A stretch of 64,000 nucleotides of DNA from Flaveria trinervia (taxonomy: Eukaryota > Streptophyta > Magnoliopsida > Asterales > Asteraceae). The notes under the pieces were generated by a model. That model was not told the origin of the DNA. It made no database searches and saw only the letters and a program-made list of their open reading frames with translations. The translations under genes were made by a program, and so were the position numbers. The stretch is taken from the NCBI GenBank assembly GCA_025506515.1, contig CM046444.1, forward strand, positions 74,919,624 to 74,983,623. Direction: 5' to 3'. The stretch's first letter is position 1. Each line of letters starts with the position of its first letter. Below, in pieces: positions 44,801-57,100 of the stretch.

Positions 44801-45147
44801 TTGCTACATCAACTGCTGAAGTAGAGTACATTGCTGCTGCAAGCTGTACATCTCAGGTACTGTGGCTTCAAAACCAAGTATTGGATTATGGCATAACAGA
44901 GACTAAGACCCCATTGTTAATGGACAGCTCTTTAGCTCTTTGTATTGTCAAGAATCCTGTCGAGCACTCTAGGACTAAACATATTGAAACCAGACACCAT
45001 TTTATTAGAGATTGTTTTGAAAAAGGTCTGATTGATCCAAAATTTGTTCCTAGTGCTGATGAACTTGCAGACATTTTCACTAAGCCCTTGGATAGCACAA
45101 CTTTCCAAAACCTAGTGCTAAGGCTTGTTATGCTGCAGCTAGAATAA
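41834..45147 (+). pseudogene. pol: El-8 pol: protease to RNase H, broken
   Basis: Open pieces 41851-42900, 42897-43469, 43500-43898, 43912-44181 and 44263-45147. Protease DSG at the very start (VDSGGSMHMTGSS), zinc motif (WHRRLGHVN, CTACLKGKQHK), integrase D, D, E (LHMDLFGPV, RSDNGTEF, PEQNGVVERKN), RT with intact YVDD at 44203-44214, RNase H with STAEVEYIAAASC (usual Ala is Val) and ADIFTKPLD. Stops include CGA to TGA at 43896-43898 and CAG to TAG at 44179-44181 relative to El-9. Confidence 0.9.
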
Positions 45148-45164
45148 GTGACAACTACTGATGA

Positions 45165-45930
45165 TCTCAGCTCACAAGTACTGATGATCATTAGTTTATT
45201 ATTGTCATATATAAGTACTGAAGTTATCCTCCCTTCAGAAGTTTTTAAAACTACTGGAGCTTAAGTAACTTCTCGGAACTCAAGTACTTTATTTGTTAAA
45301 ACAACTGATGTAGTTACAACAGCTGATGTAGTCACAACAGCTGATGTAGCTACAACTACTGATGTCAGAAATGCAGATAAGTACTGATGACCAATGAAAC
45401 GTCTGAAACTCAGATCTAAGTCTGATGAGTAAGTGTGGAGGTCAGACTGAAACAACTGAAAAGCTATGAATTGACGAAAACAGCTGATTAGAAATTTCTC
45501 TTCAGTCGTTTATACAACTATTGTTTCATTAAAACAACTGAAGGCAAAACTATGTCTTCAGTAGTTTACAACTACCGAAGACTAACACCAAGTCTTCAGC
45601 TGTTTACATCAACTGATGACAAAACCACTATCTTCAGTAGTTTCACAACTACTGATGACAAACACCATGTCCTCAGTTTACATCATTTGAAGTCAAAACC
45701 AAGACCTTCAGTAGTTTCACAACTACTGATGGTTAACACCAAGACTTCAGCTGTTTCAACGTCTGATGGTCAAAACCAAGTCTTCAGTTGTTTTATAACA
45801 ACTGATGACAACACCACCACTGCCAGTCGTTGTAAACCTCTGAAGGTTAATACCACGTCATTAGTAGTTTCAAACAGCTGATGACCACACCAAAACCTTC
45901 AGTAGTTTTCTTTCATCCTTTTCCTATCCC
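45165..45930 (+). repeat. AACTACTG/CAGTAGTT motif array between pol and ORF3 (El-8)
   Basis: Dense copies of AACTACTG, CAGTAGTT and variants such as CAACTGATG and CAGCTGTT, often in facing pairs (for example TTCAGTAGTTTCACAACTAC at 45632 and again near 45706). No gene. Confidence 0.8.
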
Positions 45931-45935
45931 AACCC

Positions 45936-45943
45936 TATAAATA
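45936..45943 (+). promoter_or_regulatory. TATA box upstream of ORF3 in El-8
   Basis: CCCTATAAATACAT, 65 bp before the ORF3 ATG at 46001. A start 25-35 bp downstream would leave a 5' UTR of about 30 bases. Conserved in position with El-4 and El-9. Confidence 0.72.
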
Positions 45944-46000
45944 CATGTCTTCTTCTCAAACATTCCATTAGCCGTTCTTCTGACCTTCATACTTTCAAAA

Positions 46001-49000
46001 ATGGCAACCATGAGCCTAAAACCACGACACAACTGTGTTGCATACCTTACCAAGTCGGCTTTCTCGAATAAATTTGATAATGCCATTGACCTAATGGTGG
46101 ATTCCCCATATCGCACAGCCTTTCACATGAATCTGACCATCTACCCTAAATCTCTCAGTCAATTCTGGTCAAATGTTTTTGTTCATACTCATGAGTCTAC
46201 TGGCCAAATCTATGTTCGGTCCCTCGTCAACCAGAAACCAGTGGTTGTTACAGCCGACATCATTCGTCAGGCATTACCCTTACATGACTCCACCACTGTG
46301 ACTGAATACCCAAAGGGCACAATGGATATGTCCTTTATCAATAATGGGTATGAAGGTGATTTTCGGGCTAAACTATTCTGAAGAAACATTTCCGTGATGC
46401 TGAAAAACTTATCTTTCACATGGTAAATGTATGCTTAGCTTCAAAGACATCCTGTTGGGATCAAATGTCATCCCAATGGCAATAGGTATTGTATTCTATT
46501 CTAGAACACCAACCGCTAAATTTCACTGAAATCGTGTTTCTAGAAATAAAGAACTTGGCTCAGAAACCTGCGGCAAACCGCTGGCTATTATATCCCAGGT
46601 TTCTGATGGCCATTATTTTAAATGAATTAAAATCTGATGGCCTTGTTGGCCTTGGAGTCCCTGCACCAGCTGTTTTGGCTGAGGTATACTCCAGGCACAA
46701 CTCAGACCTCACTCTCAAAGAAGCTGCCCGAATGCTAAAACCCAAGCAGAGGGAACCCACAGCTTCCACCACCAGATCCAGAGTCCCCACCAAACCAAAA
46801 ACCAAACGCCCCAAAATAGCTATTTAGGGAGATGAGTCCCCTGAAGATGCTCCTGTACCACCAAGGCAAGATATACTTGCTAGTTTAAACCCCCCAGCAG
46901 TATCAGAGACTCTACCAGCTAACACCGCACAGGCATCCTCTCAAAAGGATCCTGATGCAACCTTATCAGGGGCAACCACATCGCTGAGACCTCTCTCACT
47001 TGAAGGGGTTATCATTGAAGAGCATTCCTCTCCCCGAATGCAATCTGTTCTATCTCCTCTCCCCAAGCAAATGCCCCCCAAAGTCCAACCATTATAATTG
47101 CAAACGTGCTGACACAGCTACATGCCTCTCCTCCTCCCCAACAAGCACCAACAAAGGGGAGAACCACAGCAATTGAGGAAGAGGATCAACATGCTTCTGA
47201 CAACCCACAACACCAGGGTTTAACTGTTCTATCTCTTGGTGTGGATATGCAGATACGAACATCTGGTGAGGCTGCCACCTCTTCTGAATCAGCACATGAT
47301 CAGACTGAGGCTGGTAACATAGCTATGACCTCACCAGAGGCAACAGCTGATGAAGGACATCGTCCTGGGGCTGGATGTCCCCAGTTCCAAGAAAAAGGGG
47401 CACATGCTAAAACTGGTCTACACCCGGTGCATGTACATCATGCTACAAGCAGGAGGTTAGGTGATTCAACATCTGCTGATGATGACCTAGGCTTTTTCTA
47501 TGATGTTCTAGCCCACAACACATCCTGGAGGCTGAGGCAAGCAGACTACAAGAACTGCTTGCCAAGAAGTCTCAGGATGTAAGTCCATCTACCCCCACTA
47601 ACCCACAGATGGCACATTCATTCGAAGGTCCCCCAAACACTTCACCCTCTCACTTCACTAAGCCTCCAGCCTCTGCCTTTGGCACTATCTCTCAGGGACA
47701 GAACCCCCTGAGCAGATTGTTGCTGCATTCCAACAATCCTTACCTCTTATCACTCCCATCATAAATGACATTTTTCATAAAGCCATTGATGAGAGGATCT
47801 CCTCAAGTCTACAACCACTCATTGATGATGTTGTGCACAAGAAACGTTCTGCAGTACAAATCCCTGCATCCAATGCATCCAAAAAGGGGGAGAGTACAGC
47901 AGTGAAAGAAAAGAAAAGAAAAAGAACTGAGGATGAGAAGGCACAACAGAAAACCAAGGACTTGGAGAAGGAAAAGGAACAACAACTGATCACTTACAAA
48001 AGAAAGAAAAGTGCTGGTGATCAAAAGAATGCTGAAGAAAAATCCTTGGAGGAGCTGATAAAAGATGCAGATGAAGCACACAGCCGATCCATGGACAAAA
48101 TCATTGAGCAACTCTTCAAGCAAGACTTTGATACAGCCAAAGTAGATAGTGAGATCAGGAGGTTGGAAGTAAATGAAATCCAAAACAGATGGGGTGGGTA
48201 CAGTGTGCTGGAGAAAGAGAGATTGGAGATCATGATTCGATTCATAGCCAAATATTTAGGAAGATCACTGATGGAGATTCGTTCATGGACCAGAGACAGC
48301 ATTCTGGCTATAGCCACCAGAATCTGTTCGTCTGAGCAATTTCATAAGGGGATAATTATTGAAGCACTTGATGAGGCTGGAGCTGGGAAAAGGCTTGAAA
48401 TGGCAAAACTCACAAAAGCCAAACTTACAACCAAAATGCTTGAACAACCTTCCCAATCACCCACTCAAAAACAGCCTACCCCTCAAATCTCCAAACCAAT
48501 CTCAAAACTCAAATCCAAACATCCTCAACCCTCAAAACCAATTCCTTTACCACAAAAACCAACCCAACCATCATCCAATGATGCACCTAGAAGGAGGAGA
48601 AGGGTGCTGAGGATAGAAGAAGATGAAGAAGAAGATGATGAAGATGATAGTCTGCCACTCTCTGCTGTTCTAAGGGTACCAGAACCCAGGAGTCAACTCA
48701 TGATCACACCTGACTCACAAAGGGAAATGGTTAGACTCAAAATAGAAGATGAAGAACACCAGAAGCAGCACGATGAGCAACTACTGAAGATGGTTGACAA
48801 GGAATTTCCCCAGTCATCATCTATACAAGCCATGAAAGGGCATGCTCAGAGGCTGTACACTCTCAGACACACATTTCAGTATCAAAAAGAGAGAGTGAGA
48901 GTATGGCCAGACCCCAAGGTGAGCTCAAGAATACACAAAAGATCCATTCCACATAGATATAATGGCCAGGTTAGAAAAACAATAGACTCTACAATCATGT

Positions 49001-49446
49001 TGGCCATTGTAGTCTCACCTTGGGAAATACTCGATGAATTCAAGAAGGCTCATCAATCATAAATGACCCCTCAAGCCTTACTGGAAAACAAGATGATCAA
49101 AAAGGGGTTATTATATAAGAAGCTTGAAGACATTAAGAAGAATGAGCTCCAGTTACTCCTTGAGGGCACCCATCCTGATGAATTTGTCTATAGGGAGATA
49201 AGTACTGTGGAGTTAAAGTATGGCAGGACTGTAAAGTACCTATCTGAGTACTATGGTCCAGAGTTCTTCTTTGAAGGAGGAGTAGAAGAACTCTCCAAGG
49301 AGGAACAGGTTGTTCTCCTTGAGGCCTATGTTCGTGAGTCTTACAGACTCGTAAATGGAAGTAGGTTTCATGGTTGGGATCACAACTCTATGTCTAGATT
49401 CCCCAAAACAGAGTTCCCCTCCATACTTAGCCAAACACATGACTAG
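46001..49446 (+). pseudogene. ORF3: accessory protein gene, El-8 copy, broken
   Basis: ATG 46001 (MATMSLKPRHNC). Same domain order as the El-4 copy: N-domain (FWSNVFVHTH, VVVTADIIRQALPL, RWLLYPRFLMAIIL), Pro/Ser/Thr linker, basic cluster (KKRKRTEDEK, TYKRKKSAGD), helical segment (VDSEIRRLEVNEI), RRRRRVLRIEEDEEEDDED, and C-domain (QYQKERVRVWPDPKV, LLEGTHPDEFVYREI). The best open piece is 47833-49062 (409 residues). CAG to TAG changes at 46483-46485 and 46825-46827, plus small indels near 46378 and 47095. It runs past the usual end because the GK-stop is lost. Not a known family to me. Confidence 0.8.
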
Positions 49447-49553
49447 AAACCTCTCCATGGCCTGTGCTAATCCGATACTCTGAAGTGATCAAGAGAAGTC
49501 TTTGCCAACAATAAGTGGGACCTCAGTAAAGTTAAGGTTTGGCTGCATTGGTT

Positions 49554-49563
49554 CAGGGGGGAT
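49554..49563 (+). other. polypurine tract of El-8
   Basis: CAGGGGGGATT directly before the LTR start TGTTGG at 49564. Confidence 0.8.
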
Positions 49564-50149
49564 TGTTGGACCAAAAGAACCAATGAGCCGGATCAAAAAA
49601 CCTTTAAGTCACACGAGTCACAACAACTGCTGAAGACACAAGTGCTGAGACAAAGTTGAAGACACAAGTGCTGAAGACCAAAGTTGAAGACACAAGTGCT
49701 GAAGACAAAGTCTGAAGACAAAGAGCTGAAGACGGCTGAAGAACCAAAGTTGAAGACAAAGTCTGAAGACACAAGTGCTCAAGAAAAAGTCTGAAGACAG
49801 TAATGAGACAGTCTGAACACAGTGCTCAAGCAAAGTCTGAAGACAAGTACTGAAGACAGTCTGAACACAGTGCTGAAGACAAAGTTGAAGAGACAAGAGT
49901 AAGACAGTCTGAAGACAAGTGCTGAAACAAGTACTGAAGACCAAGTATACGCGGTCACAAAGCTGAAGAGGTCTCTTCAGTAGTTGTGACAGGTGTTCTT
50001 TCAGTAGTTTAATATTTTACCTTTTCAGTAGTTTTGTAATCAGTAGTTAGTTTAAGTAGTTTAGTTTCAGTAGTTTTATATTTGTTGCTTAGCACTCGGG
50101 AATGTTTCAGTAGTTGTGGAACATTTCAGTAGTTTGTTAGTGTTAGTAT
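49564..50149 (+). repeat. 3' LTR of El-8, first part (586 bp)
   Basis: Starts TGTTGGACCAAAAGAACC as in El-4 and El-9. 49619-49950 is a diverged 'gctgaagacacaagt' repeat, and the AACTACTG-type motif follows from 49975. Broken at 50149 by El-9; the second part begins at 62599. Confidence 0.9.
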
Positions 50150-51038
50150 TGTTGGACCAAAAGAACCAATGAGCCAAGATCAGAAAACCTCTAAGTCCCA
50201 CATGGTATCACAACAACTGCTGAAAGCCTCATCAGTAGTTTGACAAGTGCTGAAGACTAACAGCTGAAGATCAAGTGCTGAAGACCTTAACAGCTGAAGA
50301 ACCAAAGTGCTGAAGTACAACAGCTGAAGAACACAAGTGCTGAAGCTGAAAGACCAAAGTACTGAAGTACAACAGCTGAAGAGTTCACAAGTGCTGAAGA
50401 TCAACAACTGATGTACAAAGTCTGAAGACAAAGACTGAAGACATCAGCTGATGATATCTACTGAAGTCATCAGCTGATGAAACACCTGAAGGTCAAAGTC
50501 TGAAGATCAAGTACTGAAGCCTCAGTAGTTTGTCACAACTGCTGAAGAGTACTTCTTCAGTAGTTGTGATATCAGTAGTTTTATATTTTTATGTTTCAGT
50601 AGTTTTGTAAAACGACTGAAGCTTGTTCTTCAGTCGTTGTAGTTTCAGTAGTTTTATATTTTGTACTTAACATGCTGATATGTTCTCAGTAGTTGTGAAC
50701 ATTTCAGTAGTTTGTTAAGAATTAGTTATTTTTGTATTGGATCTGCCAGTTGTCACTTTCCGTGATAACAGCAGTGACTGTTGCACTCTATATAAGGAGT
50801 GACAACCTATTGTAATCATTGGGGAATGAGTAATTGAATGGAATGAATGATTGATTTGATTAGAAATATTCTACATCTATAAACATTCCTAGAAATCAGA
50901 AATACATATTCTCTCCCTATAACCGTATGCGATCTTAATGCTTACAAGTATCGATTGCTTGCTACAATTTGTCTAATTTGTTTGTATTCCGCTGCTTTGT
51001 ATTCTGATACATCAAACTTGTGATCACTGATCCTGTCA
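50150..51038 (+). repeat. 5' LTR of El-9 (889 bp)
   Basis: TGTTGGACC to CCTGTCA. U3 holds a diverged repeat around AACAGCTGAAGA and CAAGTGCTGAAG (50211-50520), then CAGTAGTT motifs (50520-50720), then the TATA box at 50788-50797. Confidence 0.95.
50788..50797 (+). promoter_or_regulatory. TATA box of El-9 5' LTR
   Basis: CTATATAAGG, conserved in all LTRs of the family here. Predicted start about 30 bp downstream, giving an R-U5 of about 210 bp. Confidence 0.78.
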
Positions 51039-51040
51039 AA

Positions 51041-51052
51041 TGGTATCAGAGC
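51041..51052 (+). other. primer binding site, initiator tRNA-Met (El-9)
   Basis: TGGTATCAGAGC two bases after the LTR, perfect match. Confidence 0.95.
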
Positions 51053-51272
51053 AGGTTAATCATTGATCGATCTAATAATTGATCATTGAAACTGCTATTC
51101 AAGATCTAAGTTTGATTGAATTAGCTTTTGTTTTTGCAAGAAACGGTTATAGAGATTGAATTTTCTGTATTTCTGCTCATTCATCCTGAGATCTTTTTCT
51201 TGGTTCTCATTGAGTTTGTTGTGGTTTGTCTAAAACTTTTAAAACTTGAACTAAACTGTTTTTGAACTGAAA

Positions 51273-52736
51273 ATGACCACTCCTTCCAATGATCCTCACA
51301 ATACTGGTTCCTCAACCAAGCCACCTATGCTGGTTAGGAATGAGTATAACATATGGCAAAGACGTATGCTCCATCACCTGTCTGTTAACAGCGCAGGTGT
51401 TGGACATCAGTGGTACATGGTCCACAAAGCCTATGGTGAATAACCCGGAAACCAATCAAATGGTTCCGAAGAGGAGGGAGCAATACTCAGATGAGGATAA
51501 GAAGTTGCTTGAGATTGATGCAAAAGCCATGGAATTCTGGCCATGGCATTGCCCAATGAAATCTATTCTGGGCTAATGCATCATGAAACTGCCCATGACC
51601 TCTGGATTGCTTTGAAAGAACAATTTGGAGGAACAGATGAGGTCTTGGCAAATAATAGAGAAATTCTTGCCCAACAATATGAGACATTCTCTCATAGAAA
51701 GGGTGAGACACTGACTCAACAATATGAGCGGTTTTCTTGTTTGATCTCTGAACTAAAAATGGTCAAACTTGAATACACCAATATTCAGATGAATAACAGA
51801 TTTCTCAGATCACTGCCTGAGAGATGGGACACATATACTATTGTCCTACGCTCCAGTGCAAGTTTGGACAAACTATCTCTCACCCAACTCCATGGGAAAT
51901 TGCTCACTTTTGAGAGAGAGATAGAACAGAAGAGAAAGCTGTCTTCATCTGGAAAGCTCACTGAAGACTTTATACAAGGCAACACTGCCTTGGTGGGTCA
52001 TGAGTCAGAATATGCTTCATCTGAATGCCAGTATGATGAGCATATTAATTTCTCTTCAAGCACTTCTGATTCTGCATTTGTAAGTGTTGATGGTCAGTTT
52101 ACTGGGTGTAATAATGACAATCTATGTTCATCATGGATGATCTCAGGGGATTGCTGATGATGACTTAGAAGAGATGGATATTTTGAGCCAAATGGCCTTG
52201 ATAAATATCAGATCTCAGAAGTTCTACAAAAGAACTGGAAGAAAATTCCCAGGACTCTCTGGCAAAACCAAAGTTGGTTTTGACAAGAGCAAGTTGAGGT
52301 GTCACAAATGCCAACGGCTTGGACACTTTGCAAGAGAGTGTAGATCAACTGGATCTAACTCTACTGCACCCTTTGTGACTTTTCCTGGCAATAGTCAACA
52401 ACACAGAGGGCAACATCCTGTCACATCTAGTCATCATCCTCAACAACAATCTCCGGCATATTTTGTTCCTCAGGGTCAAATGCCATAAGTACCCTTGTTA
52501 TTACATGCCACAGTCAAATCAAGTTCAAGTTCCTATGACACCACAACCTCATGCATTACCAGAACCTCAGCCTTCCCTATCTCATCAACAACCTCAATCT
52601 CAACAACACAGCTTCTTCACCCCAGGAGTTGTCAACATGACTTGTCTGGTCATGATCAACTGTTCTCAGGTGCTGGTCAACATGGTGGTGACAGTCCCTT
52701 TGGAATCTAGCTCTTATGGCTTTGGAGTCTGCTGAT
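51273..52736 (+). pseudogene. gag: El-9 gag polyprotein, frameshifted
   Basis: ATG 51273 (MTTPSNDPHN). One-base losses near 51395, 51527 and 52147 and a change near 52487 split it. The core piece 51543-52157 (204 residues) has LWIALKEQFGGTDEVL, LTQQYERFSCLISELKM and SLPERWDTYTIVL. The next piece 52174-52488 has the zinc knuckle CHKCQRLGHFAREC near 52300 and a Gln/Ser/Pro-rich tail. Each break compares with an intact El-4 frame and is a single-base or very short indel. Confidence 0.88.
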
Positions 52737-52739
52737 ACT

Positions 52740-54110
52740 TCATCTTCCAATGCCTCTACACCTCAGGTATCACAGGTATCCTCTGAGGCAAAAGCCAAAT
52801 TATGTTCTGAACAATGCATAGCAGCATTTGCTTCCATTAGAGAAGCAAATGTAGCTTTAATTAATAAAACATTGAGCTAGAACAAATAATTTCCAAAAAC
52901 AAAGCTGAGTTTGAGTTTGTGCTCAAAGATAAAAATGATGAGGTTTATAAACTGAATTGCCAAATAATTGATGATAAGGCTAGAGAAGATGTACTTCTAG
53001 AGAAGTACAAAGATCTCAAAGAAACCCTTGCAGTTACCCAGGTCGAGTGTGATAGATGGGTACAATCATGCAAAGGTTTTGAAATGCTTCTTAGTAAGCA
53101 ATCTGCTTCAAATGTGAAGTTTGGAATTGGCTACAATCACACTGCTCCACCTACAGATTTTACCCCAAGAGCAGAGGTAGAATCTGATGGTGAGAGTGAT
53201 AACCAATCCATCACATCATGTGATCTACCTTCTGATACAGCACAATCAGAAGTAGCAGTCAGCATCAAGCCCTCTTTGAACCTATCAGCTGATGTTGATG
53301 GTCCAAATGCTGACATTCACATGATCAATAAGTTGATCAACTCAGGAGTTAATCCTGAAGGTCCTGAAAGGACTGGAGAGCAGGATTTAACATCTGAAGT
53401 TCAAACTTCAACTGCTGTCAGTACTGAAGAGAAGAAAACTGGCAGTAGAAAGAGTTTGAAGACTACTAAAGAGGTTGTCAAGAAAGCAACCAATGCTTCC
53501 AAAGCATTGAAGAACAAGTCTTCTGTTGCTTCACCATCTTTAGTTGATGATCAACTAAAGATGAAGAAGAAACCATGTGAAGTATGTGGTTTGTTCAATC
53601 ATCTTACAGATGATTGTTGGTACAAAAGAGGTTCCAAACTCAAACAAAAAGAAGAAATTAATGAGAAAATGGTAAAAATGAAAACTGAGTTTGAGACCAC
53701 ATTTGTATCAGCAACATCAAATCCTGTAACCCTTAAGTCCTTAAAGAAATCCAAAAAGGAAGGAGTTAAACAGGTGACAGCTGAGGGTGCTCAAAAGAAG
53801 AAGGTGCAACATAGGACCTTATCTAACTCCACTAGCAATGTGTCTGATGAGCTGAAAGCTTTATCACAAAATCAGACACAGCTGGTGATGATGGTACAAC
53901 ATCTGTTGGGTAGAGTTAACCAACTAGATTCTCCTATGTTGAAACCACAGAAAAGGAGGTCTAAGCCAAAGGACTCCTCTTCTACACCATCTTCTTCTTC
54001 TCAGGCTGTTGTTACAATAAACATGTTAGTTTACCATCTATTGATGAGACCAGGCCCAAAACCAAAAAGGTTTGGGTCTCTAAAACTAACTGATTGTTTA
54101 TTATTGCAGG
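52740..54110 (+). pseudogene. El-9 gag C-terminal region and linker with second zinc knuckle
   Basis: Mostly one open frame from 52919. Helical, Lys/Glu-rich start (NCQIIDDKAREDVLLEKYKD), acidic Ser/Thr middle, then CEVCGLFNHLTDDCWY (CCHC) near 53575 and a Lys-rich tail with QNQTQLVMMVQHLLGRVNQL. A frame change near 54010-54050 and the TAACTGATT just before the protease separate it from pol in the reading frame used by El-4. Confidence 0.8.
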
Positions 54111-57100
54111 GTTCTTCAACATGCCAAAGTAGCATCTGGTATGTAGACAGTGGGGGATCTATGCACATGACTGGGAACATCTCTCTTCTTCATGACTACT
54201 CTCAAGGAAAGAAGGGATTTGTCTCTTTTGGCAATGATGCTAGGGGTTACATCATCGGTAAGGGCTTTGTCTCCAATGGAGAAATCAAATTTGATGATGT
54301 AATCATGTGGAAAATCTCAAGTACAACCTCTTGAGTGTCAGTCAAATGTGTGATAAAGGCCATGTTGCCCTTTTCACAAGTCAAAACTGTAGGATTCTGT
54401 CATCCAAAGTTTTGCACTTGATTGACAAGGTGTTGGATGATCACACTCTCCTGAAAGCCAACAGGACAGGAAGAGTGTATGCCTTAGATCTCTCTAAGAA
54501 GATAGATCTCAAAGGCAATCCTTGCCTATTTTCCAAAGCCTCTTCTCAAGAATCTAAACTGTGGCACAGGAGGCTTGGTCATGTTAATCTCAAAAACATG
54601 AATCAGCTTAGCCACAATAGTTTAGTCAGAGGCTTACCAATAAAGGAGTTCCACTGTGATGAAACCTGCACTGCTTGTTTAAAAGGAAAACAGCACAAGG
54701 TCTCATTTCCTCCTATTGAAGTGTCCAAGTCCACTGCCTGCTTGCAATTACTGCATATGGATCTATTTGGTCCTGTGAGAGTAATGAGCATGGCAAAGAA
54801 GAAATACTGTCTGGTAATTGTGGATGATTACTCCAGATTTGTATGGACTTTTTCTACATTCAAAGGATGAGGCTGCTCAGAAGATTATCCACTTTGTGCT
54901 GTACATTGAGAAGCAGTATTCCCTTCCAGTCAAGTGTATTAGGAGTGATAATGGAACTGAGTTCAGAAATCATACACTTGATGACTTCTATCTTTCAAGG
55001 GAATCAAAAGGCAGTTCAGCATTCCAAGGACTCCAGAACAAAATGGAGTAGTGGAGAGAAAGAACAGGACCCTCATTGAAGCTGCAAGGTCCATGCTGGC
55101 TGACTCAGGTTTGCCATTGACCTTTTGGGCCGAAGCTGTCAACACAGCTTGTTATGTGCAAAATAGAGTTTTAGTAAATCAGAGGTTGATGAAGACTCCA
55201 TATGAAGTTCTCCATCATTTGGCTCCTCTGATTTCATTTTTCAAAGCATTTGGGTGTCCCTGTTTTATTCTCAACACAAAGGATCAACTCCACAAATTTG
55301 ATCCTAAGGTGGATGCAGGATACTTTGTTGGTTATTCATCTACTTGCAAGGCATACAGAGTCTTCAACTGCAGAACAAAGATGGTTGAAGAAACTCTACA
55401 TGTTAAGTTTAATGAATCTCCAAAGGACAAGATTCCACAAAGTCCTGTGGAGTTATTTGATTTGGACATACTGCAATATGTTCCTTATCAAACTCCTGCT
55501 GTTGCTCCTGTCAACAGTTCACCACCTGGTGGTACTGCTGATGATGATGATGATTGCAGTACTCACCTCTTCAGGTTTAGTGATCAGCTGCCTGACTCAG
55601 CTAGACCTGATGTTCCTGTAGCGCCAGTAGCACCATCCACAACAAATGCTGATGAGATTTCTTCGAATTCAACTTCCTTTGAATTACCATCCACTGATTG
55701 GTTTCAAGGAAATGATTCACCATCACCATCTGTTGCTGCTGAACCGGCTACAAACACTTGCACAGATCTCATTGTGTATCAAGATCTGAAGAATCACCCT
55801 ATGTCTCAAATCATTGGTGATATCACTGCTGGAGTATCAACAAGAAGTCAATTGTCAAATTTCTGCTTCTATGCTCTCTTCATCAGTCAGCAAGAGCCAA
55901 AGAATTATCACATTGCTTTAAAGGACAATGGATGGGTTGATGCCATGCAGCTTGAGCTTCTTCAGTTCAAGAAACAGCAAGTGTGGGAACTGGTTCCTCT
56001 ACCTCCAGGTAAGTGTGCAATAGGCACTAAATGGGTGTTTAGGAACAAAACTGATGAAAATGGGCTTATTGTTAAGAACAAGGCCAGACTGGTTGTTCAG
56101 GGTTTGCACAAGAAGAAGGTATTGATTATGATGAAACCTTTGCCCCTGTAGCCAGACTGGAAGCAATTCGATTGTTTTTAGCTTATGCTGCTTATCAAAA
56201 CCTTAAAGTCTTTCAAATGGATGTCAAAAGTGCATTTTTGTATGGAAAAGTTAAAGAAGAGGTTTATGTATGTCAACCTCCAGGCTTTGAGGACAATAAA
56301 CATCCTAATTGGGTGTATAAGCTTGATAAAGCTCTTTATTAAACAAGCTCCCAGAGCCTGGTATGAGACATTATCAAACTTTCTTCTGGAAAACAATTTC
56401 ACTAGAGGCTCCATAGACAAGACTTTATTCATTAAGAAAGCTGGGCAGCATAATCTACTTGTTCAAATTTATGTAGATGATATCATTTTTGCATCCTCTG
56501 ATCCAAAGTTGTGTGATGCCTTTACAAAGTTGATGCAACAGAAGTTTGAAATGAGTGCCATGGGAGAATTACAGTTCTTTCTGGGGTTGCAAATCAAACA
56601 AAAGGCTGATGGAATTTTTATTCATCAGTCCCAATATACAAAAGATCTTTTGCAAAAGTTTGATTTACAAAACTGTAAGCCCTGTTCTACTCCCATGAGC
56701 AGCACCACACAACTGGACTCAGATCAGAAAGGTAAAGTGGTTGATGAAACACTTTACAGATGTATGATTGGGTCCTTGATGTATTTAACAGCTTCTAGAC
56801 CAGATATTATGTTTGCTACATGTGTTTGTGCTAGATTTCAGGCTGCACCTAAAGAGTCTCATCTGATTGCAGTCAAGAGGATCTTTAGATATCTGCAAGG
56901 CACTCCATCTCTAGGTTTATGGTATTCTACCGGACATTCTGGTAAATTAGTTGCTTTTTCTGACAGTGACTATGCAGGGTGTAAGTTGACCAGGAAATCA
57001 ACTTCTGGTGGATGTCAATTCCTAGGCAACTGCTTGATTTCTTGGCAGAGCAAGAAACAGACCTCAGTTGCTACATCCACTGCTGAAGCAGAGTACATTG

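Larger units (their letters stand above)
41834..50149 (+). mobile_element. El-8: 5'-truncated copia element with ORF3 (continues at 62599-62796)
   Basis: It begins inside the protease at 41834 without LTR, PBS or gag. Then pol, motif-array spacer with TATA box, ORF3, PPT and the first 586 bases of a 3' LTR. El-9 is inserted in that LTR, which resumes at 62599. Same family as El-4 and El-9 by pol and ORF3 sequence. A 16-base direct repeat marks its broken left end. Confidence 0.88.

Noticed and set aside
54050..54110. Annotating a definite intron before the protease
   Set aside because: Only the acceptor side is convincing. The shortest possible intron in El-3 would be about 34 bases, too short for plants, and no donor could be fixed.
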